From Diadema setosum (Eukaryota > Echinodermata > Echinoidea > Diadematoida > Diadematidae), in contig CM067077.1 in assembly GCA_033980235.1 (NCBI GenBank), positions 3,213,972-3,277,971 of the forward strand: a stretch of DNA of 64,000 nucleotides, read 5' to 3'. This document shows, in pieces, positions 1-11,224 of this stretch; position 1 is the stretch's first letter; every line of letters starts with the position of its first letter. The notes below the pieces were generated by a model, which made no database searches, was not told the origin of the DNA, and was given only the letters and a program-made list of their open reading frames with translations. Made by a program: the position numbers and the translations under genes.

Positions 1-655
1 TAGCATGCAGCATGGGATCATGCATGAATACGCAACCCAGTCTCACTAGGGTCTAGACACTGTCTAGATCCGATAAGAATTAAAATACAACTTATTCTTA
101 ACTGTCTCTATTTCGTCCATTTACCGTGGGTACCTATTTTTCACATGGACCCTAATCTGTTTATTGTCAATTTTAAGACAGTATGGTATGGAGTAGATAA
201 TTGAACATTGACACTTCACTAGACTTAGGATTCTAAAAAGTGGTTAAGTTTTAGACTTCTTACTACAGGCCTGCCTTAGAGTAGGCCTATTCAAGTCCTA
301 CACTAGATCTTTTTTTAGACTTTCGGAATACGGACCCTGAAAGTTCTGATTAACGTTAAGTATAACATAAGAAAAGAGACGCAAGACTCAAACGTTACTG
401 TCTAGTCTAGACAAGTCTACATAGACTTAGATCTAAGGGAGGGTGTAACATGTACATAACCTGACGTTTATCCGATACAACACAATTTCTAGATCTATTG
501 CCTTTCGAAGAAACTTAAGTTTCGGATTCGGAGCCTGAGGAATTTTGACAAGGGTCTAGGCCTAACAAAGTTACTTCACAACAAGTTATAGTACGGATAA
601 TGTTCATCACTGAGGTAGGGTATGAAAGATTATAAGATGGCTAAGTAATTTCCAG
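1..655. other. Non-coding stretch rich in TCTAGAC/AGATCT words
   Basis: No convincing coding frame is visible. Short words such as TCTAGAC, AGTCTAG and AGATCT recur near 53, 63, 219, 305, 400-430 and 488, which suggests an eroded short-motif repeat rather than a gene. No element ends could be placed. Confidence 0.4.
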
Positions 656-659
656 CTTG

Positions 660-850
660 CTGATTGGTCAAAGTGTACCACGTGATCATTCGCGAAAAGT
701 GTCTATCCCTGCACGCCCGTGGGATTTTCGCGCACCCAAATTGTCTAATCCACGGTTGAAATTTTCGTGGTGTTCAAATTTTCGCGCATTTCGCGCAACC
801 AGAAACTAGCGCGATCCGGCCAAGCGCGAAAAATTAGTCACGCGAATATA
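660..850. repeat. CpG-rich segment with repeated TTTTCGCGC words
   Basis: The words TTCGCG, TTTTCGCGC and AGCGCGA recur at about 690, 725, 779-795, 809 and 825 in otherwise AT-rich DNA. This is probably an old inverted-repeat element. It is not clearly a promoter, because no TATA box or first exon follows. Confidence 0.3.
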
Positions 851-1033
851 TCCACTTTTACAGTGTTGTGTTCAACACAACCTGGGATGGGGTAATCTCG
901 GGGAAAGCCTAACGTTACTCTGGGCCATTTTCCAACGGTGAGTACAATCTCAAAATCTTTGATATTGGATTTATTTCATTATTTCTTTCTCATACAAGGT
1001 ATATTCACCTCGCGTTTGAAATTACTTAGCCAT

Positions 1034-1226
1034 CTTATAAAAGGAATAACGCATTTTCCCGTCGTTGTTCAGCGATATGCAGTGCACTCGAGGTTTCTTC
1101 TTCGCATGCACACTCCACACTCGCCTCCCTCCGGCTCGTGTGGAGTGCGCATGCTCAGAAGAAACCTCTCGTGCACTGCATACTCGCTAAACAACTCCGC
1201 GGCATGCGTTATTCCTATAATAAAGC
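1034..1226. repeat. Foldback (MITE-like) element with ~80-bp arms
   Basis: The left arm (AGGAATAACGCA ... GCAGTGCACTCGAGG ... CACTCCACAC) is matched in reverse complement by the right arm (GTGTGGAGTGCGCATG ... CTCGTGCACTGCAT ... TGCGTTATTCCT). The arms are separated by a short GC-rich spacer near 1120-1138. The structure would form one long imperfect hairpin. No coding potential was recognised. Confidence 0.75.
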
Positions 1227-1348
1227 TGATCGTTTATCACACGAAGCGAAGTAAACACGAATGTATGCATTTGTGTTTACCTCGCTTCGTGTGACAAACG
1301 TGCATTTGTGTTTACTTCGCTTCGTGTGACAAACAATCAGCTTTATTC
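1217..1348. repeat. Second nested foldback abutting the first
   Basis: The outer arms are AATAAAGCTGAT at the left and ATCAGCTTTATT at the right. Inside them are three copies of a CACACGAAGCGAAGTAAACAC-like word, one forward and two reversed (GTGTTTACTTCGCTTCGTG), so alternative hairpins are possible. It shares its left edge with the previous foldback. Confidence 0.7.
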
Positions 1349-1763
1349 TTTCAATATTGAAATAGTTTTGAATAACTTACTCATTATCTGCAGATAAATT
1401 TTTCTTGAGGGCTAGGATCACGAGTAATTTTCCCCACGACAACATTTTGTTTTATTCCAAGTACACACTCCCACTGTATGCTGACTAGCCGGGCCCTGTG
1501 CTGACTGCTTAGCTGCACAGCTGCATCTCAGTGCAGCTAGCTGCAAGCTGTCAGTGTTATTAATCACACACTGTGTTTTATATTAGGATCACAATCTCAT
1601 CAAAATATTTACTAATCAGTATTGTTTCGGTTAGATATTTTGAACATTATGTCTTATTATTGAGCAAGTATATCTAAAGAAAGTAATTTACGTTCAAATT
1701 ACAGAACAACCGGCAAAGTATTCACATATATAAATAACAGTTTCTGGTAATTAAGACTAGCTT

Positions 1764-2010
1764 TGTAGATACTGCATTTTTCCTTGGGGAAATATTCATC
1801 ATGTAGATACTGCGTTTTTCCTTGGGGAAAGTGCAAGTTAAGTGTAGATACTGCGTTTGGCAGTTACGGAAAAGTGGCTTTCTAAACATTTTTTTCAAAA
1901 ATCTGAATATGTCATATGAAGAAGGATTGCCCACTGACTATATTTATGCAAAAAAGTGAAAATCGCCAAAAATGTTAGATACTGCGTTTTTCCTGGGGGG
2001 GGGGGGGGGC
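1764..2010. repeat. Short interspersed repeat, TAGATACTGCGTTTTTCCT unit
   Basis: Four copies of TAGATACTGCGTTTTTCCT(TGGGG) or close variants occur near 1765, 1803, 1842 and 1977, the last running into a G homopolymer. Spacing is irregular, which fits a decaying minisatellite. Confidence 0.6.
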
Positions 2011-2110
2011 AGATATTTCCTAGCACTTTACAGTTAGTCGTATAAGGAGTAATATTTTATAAGCATAACAGTGAGAATTTTATTACAATCGGATGAAAAT
2101 TAGTGAAGTT
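2011..2110 (+). repeat. Dispersed repeat, also present at 34321
   Basis: The ~100 bp beginning TTTCCTAGCACTTTACAG and running through AATCGGATGAAAATTAG recurs at 34321-34424 with only a few differences. It ends in the ATCGGATGAAAA...GAAGTTATGA motif that also occurs inside the MITEs at 31.3 and 45.0 kb. It is probably one end of a MITE family. In both places it directly follows a simple-sequence tract. Confidence 0.7.
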
Positions 2111-2159
2111 ATGATGGATTATTAAGCTATAAGAATATCATAATTGCTATGTTGTTGTT

Positions 2160-2875
2160 GAACCACGATATCACCATGGGTATTTTTGTGTACCTTTAGA
2201 AATACAGAAGCTAACATAAAGACTATGACATGCTGCGGTACAATTAAAGACCCTGTGGTTGTAGTACATGGTATGATGGTTATTACATGGTATCTCCATG
2301 GTTATTAAATGGTACAAGTAGGCCTAGTAGTGCCGGAACCGTGCTATGGTATGATGGTTATCATACATGGTATATCAATGGTTAATTTATGATACCTGCA
2401 GCGATAGTGAGGAAATGCTCTAGATACCATGGTTATTTTATGGTACAAGTGGTAATACCGTGGTAATGCCATGGTATGATGGCCATAACATGGCATCACC
2501 ATACGTATAGTTATTTTATTGTACCTGTAGTTATACCAGGCAAATACAGTAGATGGTATGGTTTTTCCATGGTACTGGTAGTAATACCATGGTATAGTGC
2601 TAAAAATTATAACAAATTATTACCATGGTTATTTTGTGGCGCCTGTGGTAAGACCATGGAAATACCATAGACTTCACGGTTATTCGATGATATACGTATC
2701 AGTACCATGGTCGTGCCATGGTAATGATAGTTTACCATGGTTTTTCTGTGGTATCACCATGCATCACCATGCTTTTTCTGTGGTACTCGTAGTAATACCA
2801 CTGATACCATGGTTGTACTATGGCAATTGAGGTTTTACCATGGTAATACCATAAATTTCATGGTTATTTTTTGTA
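2160..2875. repeat. ACCATGG palindromic minisatellite
   Basis: About 700 bp dominated by TACCATGGTA, CCATGGT and ATGGTA words, commonly spaced 12-30 bp apart with TTATTTTATGGTAC-type links. CCATGG is self-complementary, so both strands carry the same word. Open frames across it are artefacts of the repeat. Confidence 0.75.
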
Positions 2876-4185
2876 AGGGACACAGTTTAAGGGTGTTGAG
2901 TTGTCAAACAGAAATGTGGGTCCTGCAACTAGTGACGCAGTTTTTTTTTTTTTTTTTTATGTTGAGAGAGATATTCATATTGAGGCCATGACAGAGACAT
3001 ATGTCACATTATAAAGAATGACGCAGAGGAATGTACGCAGGCATATCAAAGTGGGGAAAAACTGATACACATTGCCACTTTCACCCGTTATCTTTTCCCA
3101 GTAGGTGCAGAAAACTAGATGACCGTCACGACATAAATCTCCTATGTGGTATCCAACTACCGTCATGTGACATGCGATCATGCAGTTTCCAAGTTAGAAG
3201 ATAGTTGTTCGGCCAGTAGGAACTCTCTCCCAAGTGGTAACAGTAACACGTCATATTTTGTACAGCTTACAAACAACACAGCCACTCCCTACTTCGCTGT
3301 AGAATAAATCATCTGTGAAAACAGCCTGCTTTACTTCCTCCTTGCGAGCTTCCACCACCAATCTACTCAGTAGTCTGGTTTTCAGACCCTTTGCCAACTG
3401 GACTCTGCGACGGAAGTCGCCGCCTTTGCCTAAGTCAAAGGCACGGGACAAAAACCACCTTAATCTATACCAGTTTTCGACGTTGAGGGCGTAAATATCC
3501 TGAAGAGAAAAATAGAATGAGTAGAGGGTCTGGAAGCCTGACTACCACCGATCAGACACTACAGACAAGTTTCAAGTTTCAAGTTTATTTCATATTTCCA
3601 TTTCTCAGTGATGGGATTACAAAATGATTGACAATAAAACAAAAGTACAAAACATATACAACCATATCTTATGTTTGAAGAAAAAAAAAGACAAACAAAC
3701 ATTACACACAAATATAAATGGTCATTTTCATCTGAGGATATCACAAATAAATGTCAGAAATATGATGGGGCCTACATAAAAGCAAAGATGCTTGTAAAAA
3801 CTGTAGGTTCCCGAGTTTATAGGCGTGAAATTATACGGAGAACGGACATGTTTATCTCGACCAACTTAAATTGTACCAGTGCAAAATCAGTAATAAAAAC
3901 GAACTATCGAACCACATGAATACTTTAGTATCGCTTAAACGAGACTGTACATAGTTCGCCGTGTTTACACACACACACACTCACACAAAAAGTGCTCTAA
4001 CGGTATCGTCAAATAACTTGGAGCTGCAGACAAAGACAAAAGACTGGGGGTATTAAAAAAAATGTTGCTAAGAGCCGGGTTTGTTGCTAAGAGACAAATT
4101 TGTTGCTAAGAGACAGATTTGGTAGCAATCATTTCCCTGTACTCACTGAGAGTTACATATGGGAGATGAGTTTAGACATAAGGAA

Positions 4186-4452
4186 GTTGATTAAAATATC
4201 ACATGCAATATGAAAAAAATGAATTGGTATAGCATGTTTAAGTTGGAGTGTGAAAACCACACTAATATATACGATGGTAGTACGATATAAGATGGTATGA
4301 GTGTTATAGATCTTTATGAATCTTTTCCCGAGAATCTTAGAATTATACTTGACAGGACAGTAGGAGTGAAACAAAAAAGAAAGTTTTGGCGAAAGCCAGT
4401 CCCGTGGTGGACAAAGGATTGCTCTCGCATAATAAAAGAGAGAAAACACTAA
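4186..4452 (+). pseudogene. LINE ORF2 linker fragment (copy 1)
   Basis: An interrupted frame encodes KPVPWWTKDCSRIIKER. This is the WW...C...IKERN-type stretch found between the endonuclease and reverse transcriptase domains of CR1/Jockey-like non-LTR retrotransposons. Stops break the frame on both sides, and the matching fragment in unit 2 is better preserved. The assignment is motif recognition only. Confidence 0.5.
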
Positions 4453-4650
4453 AAAATCAACTTTTGAAATTTTGGTTTCAGTATGTTACTTGTTGAAAGA
4501 GTGCATGTTCGATGAACATAAAAGTGCTGGTTTGCATGCACTGCATAATAAAGACGTACAGTGTGATGGACTAAAGAGTCAGAAAAAAAAAAACCATTAA
4601 CATTAAACATTGTTGCTTATAGAAGGCATGTACATGTCTTTGGTAGAAAA

Positions 4651-4895
4651 TGAAGAGTTTGTTTGCAAAAACCGATAAGTCCATATTTGCCTAATGGAGA
4701 TATTTGCGATTAAAGGTCAGGAAAAATAAAAAGAATAATAAGAAAATTTTTGCTTCTTTTAACCATAACTTCAAAAATCGATCTGTGATGACCAATATAT
4801 CATTTAAAAGGTATTATTTTGTACTTTTTGACAGTGACAGTACTTCAAAATCGTTAAAAAAATGGACTTATCGGTTTTTGCGAACAAACTCTTCA
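4651..4895. mobile_element. 245-bp MITE with 34-bp terminal inverted repeats
   Basis: The left end TGAAGAGTTTGTTTGCAAAA (34 bp to 4684) is the reverse complement of 4862-4895 with one mismatch. The paralogous unit at about 6386 lacks it and reads straight through GGTAGAAATGTTTCC, giving an empty site and implying a short A-rich target duplication. Part of another copy, including the right end, lies at 8044-8190. Confidence 0.85.
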
Positions 4896-5219
4896 AATGT
4901 TTCCACATTTTGTTGCATAATAGACTACTTAGTAAATAGAATGATAACTTACAGTGATACCATTAATAATTACAAAATAACTGAGCAACTTTCACGTTTT
5001 TTTTTTTTTTTTTTTAGCATTACAGCAGCATTTTTGCTCTGATTGTTTGTTAAATCACTGTAACTGGTCTATTCAACATCCAAGTGGGGCAGAATGATTT
5101 AAAGAAAATGGTAACGTAGATCTTATTTAGGAAGAGTTACAGTTTCATGCATGTGAAATGAGACACAGAAACTGAAATTTAAAACATGATTAAATATGCC
5201 ATCATTATACATACACAGT

Positions 5220-7062
5220 CAAAGGGTGTTGAGTTGTCATTTAGAAATATGGGTCCTGCAACTAGTGATGCAGTTCTTTATGTTGAGAGAGATAATCATA
5301 TTGAAGCCATGACAGAGACATATGTCACATTATAAAGAATGACGCAGAGGAATGTATGCAAGCATATCAAAATGGGGAAAAAACTGATAAACATTACCAC
5401 TTTCACCCGTAATCTTTTCCCAGTAGGTGCAGAAAACTAGATGACCGTCACGGCATAAATCTCCTATGTGGTATCTAACTACCGTCATGTGACATGCGAT
5501 CATGCTGTTTCCAAGTTAGAAGATAGTTGTTCGGCCAGAAGGAACTCTCTCCCAAGTGCTAACAGTAACACGTCATATTTTGTACAGCTTACAAACAACA
5601 CAGCCACTCCCTACTTCGCTGTAGAATAAGATATGCTAATCATCTGTGAAAACGAGCCTGCTTTACATCCTCCTTGCGAGCTTCCACCACCGATCCACTC
5701 AGTAGTCTGGTTTCCAGACCCTTTGCCAACTGGACTCTGCGACGGAAGTCGCCGCCTTTGCCGAAGTCAAAGGCACAGGACAAAACCGCCTTAAACTATA
5801 CCAGTTTTCGACGTTGAGGGCGTCAATATCCTGAAGAGAAAAATAGAACGAGCAGAGGGTCTGGAAGCCAGACTACCCCCGATCAGACATTCCAGACAGA
5901 TTTGGTAGCGATCATTTCCCTACACTCAGTTAAATATGGTAGATGATTTTATACATAAAGAGGTTGATCAAAATGTCACATATAGAATATATGCTTAAAA
6001 TGGAGTGTGATAACCACACTCCAATATACGAAGATGGTATGAGTGTTTTAGATCTTTATGAATCTTTTCTCAAGAATCTTAGAATTATACTTGATAGGGC
6101 AGTAGGAGTGAAACAAAAAAGAAAGTTTTGGCGAAAGCCAGTCCCGTGGTGGACAAAGGAGTGCTCTCGCATAATAAAAGAGAGAAATAGACTGAAGAAT
6201 ATGGTCTCATGCAGTATGTTACAAATTTTATTTCATGTTGAAAGAGTGCATGTTCGATGAACATAAAAGTGCTGGTTCGCCTGAACTGCATAATAAAGAC
6301 CTACAGTGTGATGGACTAAAGAGTCAGAAAAGCATTAACATTAAATATTGTTGCTTATAGAAGGCATGTACATGTCTTTGGTAGAAATGTTTCCACATTG
6401 TGTTGCACATCAGACTACTTAGTAAATAGAATGATAACATACAATGACACCATTAAAGGCATAAAGTACCATTTGCAGAAGATACAAAAAATACAATATT
6501 ATTGTTTTAAAATAGTCTTAAAATGTGAGTTAGGAATAGAAACAACCACTGTAAAAGAATTTGAATCCGTATTATCAATGTTAAGTAATGTTAACCACAC
6601 ACAAAAAAAATGAACAATAGTTAAAATAAGAATGTTTCATGACTAAACCGTCTACAGTTAAGGTTTTATGAGAAAAATATTGATATCTCCTTATATTTTA
6701 GAATTTATTGCAAACATTTTATATAGTAGGACGTTTTGTGATAGAGTAGACCTACACATATGCATTAAACGTGATATCTTGAACATTCTGTTATCATTGC
6801 TCCCAAAGATAAACAGGACGTTAAATAATTACAAAAATAACTGAGCAACTTTCACGGTTTTTAGCATTACAGCAGCATTTGCTCAGATTGTTTGTTAAAT
6901 CACTGTAACTGGTCTATTCAACATCCAAGTGGGGCAGAATGATTTAAACAAAATGGTAAGGAAGATCTTATTCAGGAAGGGATAAAGTTTTATACCTGTG
7001 AAAAATGACACAGAAATTAAAATTTAAAACTTTGAAATATCCCATCATTATACATACACAGT
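5220..7062. repeat. Tandem segmental duplication, unit 2
   Basis: This unit is homologous to 2882-5219. It keeps a ~370-bp segment (about 6455-6825) missing from unit 1 and lacks the 4651 MITE. The exon-like minus-strand frame near 5840-5600 is shifted by one base relative to unit 1. Confidence 0.7.
5943..6260 (+). pseudogene. LINE ORF2 linker fragment (copy 2)
   Basis: The frame contains VGVKQKRKFWRKPVPWWTKE followed by CSRIIKERNRLK. Such a WW-E-C-x-x-IKERN segment is typical of the region joining endonuclease and reverse transcriptase in non-LTR retrotransposon ORF2 proteins. No catalytic domain remains on either side. It is a relic carried inside the tandem duplication. Confidence 0.6.
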
Positions 7063-7760
7063 CAAATGGGTGTTGAGTTGTCATTCAGAAATAGGGGTCC
7101 TGCAACTAGTGATGTCGTTTTTTATGTTGAGAGAGATAATCATATTGAGGCCATGACAGAGACATATGTCACAGTATGAAGAATGACGAAGAGGAATGTA
7201 CCCAGGCATATCAAAGTGGGGGAAAACTGATAAACATTACCACTTTCGCCCGTAATCTTTTCCCAGTAGGTGCAGAAAACTAAATGACCGTCACGGCATA
7301 AATCTCCTTTGTGGTATCTTACTACCTTCATGTGACATGCGATCATGCAGTTTCCAAGTTAGAAGATAGTTGTTCGGCCAGTAGAAACTCTCTCCCAAGT
7401 GCTAACAATAAACGTAATATTTTGTACAATTTACAAACATCACAGCCACTCCCTACTTCGCTGCGCATAGAAAATCATCATCTGAAAACAAGTTTGCAAA
7501 CTTCCACCACCGAGCTACTCAGTAGTCTGGTTTCCAGACCCTTTACCAACTGGACTCTGCGACGGAAGTCGCCGCCTTTGCCGAAGTCAAAGGCACAGGA
7601 CAAAACCACCTTAAACTATACCAGTTTTTGACGTTGAGGTCGCCAATATCCTGAATGGCGAAATAATAAAATTTTAGTAACAAAGGGGCTGAAAGTCAGA
7701 CTAAAACTGATCAAACATTGCTGCGTGCCTGTGAAAACTGTAAACCGACTTGGAGGGGAA
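7063..7760. repeat. Tandem segmental duplication, unit 3 (partial)
   Basis: The third copy of the block starts with GGGTGTTGAGTTGTCATTC and loses similarity near 7740. The minus-strand frame 7346-7140 (68 codons) is shared with 3181-2975 at all but eight residues. Units 1 and 3 are diverged, so the duplication is not recent. Confidence 0.7.
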
Positions 7761-8043
7761 ACGCTCAACCCGCAGAACTTCCTGCTCTCGCAACCACTCA
7801 TTTCTGAACACTTTTCACGTTAGTATCTATTCACCTCGTATAATTTATGGTAGCACAATAATTGATTTCTTTACAAGCAAAAGATACGAAAACTAAGGGG
7901 AGTTCGGTTTAAAGTAGTATCGAAGGTCACATGTTACGTTTTGTCATGTATATTGTGTTGTTTGTATTATAGAGCATGGACATCTCATAGAAAGAAATTG
8001 AAAAAAGAAATACATTAAAGTAAACGTCAAGAAAAACAAAGAG

Positions 8044-8195
8044 ACTAATAAGAAAATGTTTGCTTCTTTTGACCATAACTTAAAAAATATACCTTTATAT
8101 GAAGTGACCAATATATCATTTAAAAGGTATTGTTTTGCACTTTTAAATCTTCAAAAATGGACTTATCGGTTTTTGCAAACAAACTCTTCATATTG
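8044..8195. mobile_element. Partial copy of the 4651 MITE
   Basis: It matches 4733-4895, including the right terminal repeat ATGGACTTATCGGTTTTTGC. The left terminal repeat is missing. Confidence 0.7.
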
Positions 8196-8197
8196 TA

Positions 8198-8280
8198 TGT
8201 GTTCGATTATAACGAAATTTCGTTATAACGAAAGAAAACTGCCGGTCCCGAGCATTTCATTATAACGGGGGTACACTGTA
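8198..8280. mobile_element. Single end of a pogo/Tigger-like DNA transposon
   Basis: The sequence ends ATAACGGGGGTACACTGTA. Read on the minus strand this is TA-CAGTGTACCCCCGTTATA, which resembles pogo/Tigger-type termini (CAGT...ACCCC, with a TA target). A nearby internal palindrome is ATAACGAAATTTCGTTAT. No partner end was found. The superfamily is inferred from the terminal bases. Confidence 0.5.
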
Positions 8281-8599
8281 CTCTGTTTGGAACAACTGAC
8301 TATTAGAAAAATCGACTCTTTTCACCCTGATCCCGCGTACACTCGAATAAAGATGACAACACGGCCACTTAGCATCGATTTTAGCAGCTTCACCCATGGA
8401 AAGTAAGAAGGGATCAGTATGCATGTAGTTACAGGAGAAGAAATCTCTAAAAGCACATCAGCGCAAGAAAATGGCATTGAAACACAAGTATGTGAATGAA
8501 TAGTTAACAGAAAGTTGGGGATCATATACCGTACAGTTCAGCTGTAATTCAAATACTTTATTATCTTCAAATGAATTACTTGTTCTATCTTTGATACAG
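8281..8599. other. Intron-like sequence upstream of exon a
   Basis: No gene or repeat was recognised here. The N-terminal exon(s) of the beta-lactamase-like gene should lie 5' of position 8600, but I could not identify them in this stretch or further upstream. Confidence 0.3.
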
Positions 8600-8762
8600 A
8601 GCAAACTTTGAGAGTGGTCGAGATCTCTGTACTGGAGGAGCGGCATTTGCTGCCTCTCATCGGGGGAAGAAAATCGTCGACATTTGGGGTAGATTCGCGG
8701 ATTATGAGAGCAAGCGGAAATGGCGCAAGACACTATCTCCATTTTCTTCTCATCAACAAGAG
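8600..8762 (+). CDS. Beta-lactamase-like exon a (N-terminal, SxxK region)
   Basis: The exon follows a TGATACAG acceptor and ends AGAG|GTGAAT. It reads ANFESGRDLCTGGAAFAASH then RGKKIVDIWGRFADYESKRK. This matches the family's usual 'NFE.G...GAAFAVYHRGKKVVDLWGG.AD' layout. After WRK the family-like continuation DTISIFFSSTR is in another frame, which implies one missing base between about 8703 and 8730. SSTR sits where SxxK (often FSTTKG) is expected, so the catalytic Lys is replaced by Arg. The exon ends in phase 1 and joins in frame to exon b, completing STRG|VASV. Identification is by remembered family pattern, not alignment. Confidence 0.8.
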
Positions 8763-9345
8763 GTGAATTCAATTCTTTTTTTTTATAGTTGAAATGGTCA
8801 CAAAAACATTGTTGATTGTATGGTTTTCAATTGATAATATTCATGTAGAATCAAAATAGCCGCACTGTATATACAGGCCCTACAGTTTCATGCATGATGA
8901 TTGTGGTAAACATGTCTTTATAAAGCATGCTAACAGAATTTGGAAATCAAAAGGATCTTGATCGGAAATACTGAGCTGAGACTCAGGAACACAACCATGA
9001 CAACAGTGACGTCAAACGATACAAATGACCTTTTTTGTTTTGTTCTTTCTTTTGTAGCAGGAAAAGCTGCAGGAAATTTCAGGAGAGAAGAAAAAATTCT
9101 CCCCATGACCTGTGTGCAATCATATCATGCCAAACTAGTGTTCTAATTCTAATTCAAATAGTGAGCAGTGTCGTTCTCACACAAAGGCCAATTCTTGAAA
9201 TTGAGGTGGGAGGGGGGTGGGGCGTGTAACCCTGCTGCCCCCTGCTGGGAGTGAAGAGGCATGCCTGGAGTTATATTCCAAATATTGTAGAGGGGAGTCA
9301 AGTGGGGGACAGAGAAGGAAAGTCTTATTGCCCTCGTCTCCATGG
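8763..9345. other. Start of ~25-kb intron
   Basis: This begins with the GTGAAT donor of exon a. No gene was recognised. A G-rich stretch lies at 9200-9225. Confidence 0.4.
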
Positions 9346-9942
9346 TAAATTGGCACCTCGTCTACACCCACCCTGTCCACTGTCCACCTAGTCTAATGCC
9401 ATCTTGTCTAAACTCACTTCGTCTACTACCAACTCGTCTATCAACCATTTTGTCTATATGCCAATTAGTCTAATTATCATTTCGTCTACTAGCCATTTTA
9501 TCTAATGTCCAATTTGTCTAAGTCACATTTCGTCTAACACCCATTATGTCTATTGACCATTTCGTCTATTAATCATAAGGTCTATGAATAAAATAGTCTA
9601 CAGCTCATTTTGTCTAATAGCCAATTGGTCTACAACTCATTGTCTAATAGTCAATTAGTCTAATAACCAGTCAGTCTACTCCCAACTGGTCTACTGCCAA
9701 CTGGTCTCCTCCCAATTGGTCTACTCCCAACTGGTCTACACCCAATTGGTCTACTCCCAACTCGTCTACTCCCAATTCGTCTACTCCCAATTCGTCTACA
9801 CCCAAGTGGTCTACTCCCAACTCGTCTACTCCCAACTAGTCTACACCCAACTGGTCTACACCCAACTCGTCTACTGCCAACTCATCTACTGCCAACTAGT
9901 CTACTGCCAACTAGACTACTCCCAACTGGTCTACTACTAGTT
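9346..9942. repeat. 15-bp minisatellite, GTCTACTCCCAACTG unit
   Basis: The core (about 9660-9940) is a near-regular tandem of GTCTACTCCCAACTG. The upstream part is degenerate (CGTCTA...CCAATT words at variable spacing). Because the period is divisible by three, a long false frame of VYSQL repeats appears. The same unit in reverse complement forms the array at 32985-33640. Confidence 0.9.
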
Positions 9943-9963
9943 ATATATTTTTTTTTTTGTTAT

Positions 9964-10358
9964 TTAAAGGGATAGTACAGTATTGGTGGAGATGAGAATT
10001 GAGCTTTTAACTTTTTGCTAGATACCAAGAAAACATGTATGAAATAGTACAGAGCATACCATTTTAAGAGGAATTCAAAGTTTATTTGATGAAAATCAGG
10101 TTTGGCATGACTGAAACATCCAAAAACAAGGTAAAACAAAGCGATCGTAAAAAGTGTGGGTCCCACACTAAGGTCTTATTAGAATCGCTTTGTTTTGAAT
10201 ATCTCAGCCATTTCAAAACCAATTTTCGTCAAATAAATGTTGAAATCCACATGGAATCACATGCTCTTTCATATTTCGTAAGAGGTATTTCATTATCTCA
10301 CCAAAAAATGTTAGAAACCTGAAATTAGGTCTCAACCAAAACTGTACGATCCCTTTAA
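9964..10358. mobile_element. ~395-bp MITE with inverted ends
   Basis: The left end TTAAAGGGATAGTACAGT and the right end ACTGTACGATCCCTTTAA are inverted repeats. Longer imperfect arms run inward: AAACAAGGTAAAACAAAGCGAT is mirrored by ATCGCTTTGTTTTG around about 10145-10190. Related copies lie at about 11225-11560 and 26232-26330. Confidence 0.8.
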
Positions 10359-10466
10359 GTCTACTTCATCCAGTTTCTTTTTTCCCAGTGAAATAGGAAA
10401 CAACCTACTGCATCTCTCTCACAGTTACTGTAACCACATCCCAGCACTACATACATGTAAACGTAA

Positions 10467-10468
<2 letters not shown>

Positions 10469-10499
<31 letters not shown>

Positions 10500-10515
10500 C
10501 ACACACATACACAAA
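10469..10515. repeat. (AC)n microsatellite
   Basis: An interrupted CA dinucleotide tract. Confidence 0.9.
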
Positions 10516-10699
10516 CGGAACACATTACTAGTACACGCGAGCATCCGGTGTCAATCCATCCAACTACATGCCCACATCGCGCGGATCGTTAGTACCTTCA
10601 CTCCTTCACTAGTGTACCAAACGCAATGAAAATCAAATTACTCGATAATTCCTCATTCGGGATCCCGCCAAGATCGCTGCATGCATGTAGTTTGCAGGC

Positions 10700-10789
10700 A
10701 CAAACCCTTGTTGGTCGTATTAGGAGTCTGCATTTGCTAAGACTAATATACGCACCACTGCACTGCAGCCTCTCCCAACAAAGGTTTCT
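10700..10789. mobile_element. Small MITE with ACAAACCCTTGTTGG ends
   Basis: It starts ACAAACCCTTGTTGG and ends with the inverted CCAACAAAGGTTT (one mismatch). The interior matches the better-preserved copy at 23223-23329, including GGAGTCTGC. Confidence 0.7.
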
Positions 10790-11224
10790 ACAGACTTCTA
10801 AAAACAGTTTCTCACGGTGAAAATCAAACTCCACCCTCTACCCATGTGATTAGTTGCTTTCCAATGTCCATCACCATCTATTGGGACTTGCCTGGCAACA
10901 CCCAATAACTGGATAATTAGGGAAACAGATTAGGCAGATATCACCAGTCCATGGGTGATATAAAAACAACACTGGTCAGACAACCCTTCCTCCATGGATA
11001 CCAGTGCACCAAATTCCAAGGGGTGTATAAGGTGACAGTAGTCAGTACAGTAGTCAGTACAATCATCTTTCCCCCTTATACAGTATCTGGCTCTTCTGTA
11101 AACCATGGAGTAACATATGCAGACATAATAATGTGAATTCATTCACGTGTAAACCATGAAATGACTAAAATGTAATGAGATATTTGGGGGCATTATTTAT
11201 TTTCTGAAAAAGATTTCAAGGCAT

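Larger units (their letters stand above)
2882..5219. repeat. Tandem segmental duplication, unit 1
   Basis: This unit opens with GGGTGTTGAGTTGTC and matches units starting near 5220 and 7063. Relative to unit 2 it has an insertion (about 3567-4110), an extra MITE (4651-4895) and a ~370-bp deletion. The minus strand of 3510-3250 is open from a TCTCTTCAG acceptor-like site (frame DIYALNVENWYRLRWFLSRA and onward). The other copies carry a one-base deletion there, so any original exon is no longer intact in all three. I do not recognise the product. Confidence 0.7.

Noticed and set aside
3080..3260. Discoidin-like look of the minus-strand string YLLTWKLHDRMSHDG
   Set aside because: The frame is closed by stops on both sides, differs between the three units, and the resemblance is too short.
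9716..9940. 74-codon frame of VYSQL repeats
   Set aside because: It results from the 15-bp period of the minisatellite being divisible by three.
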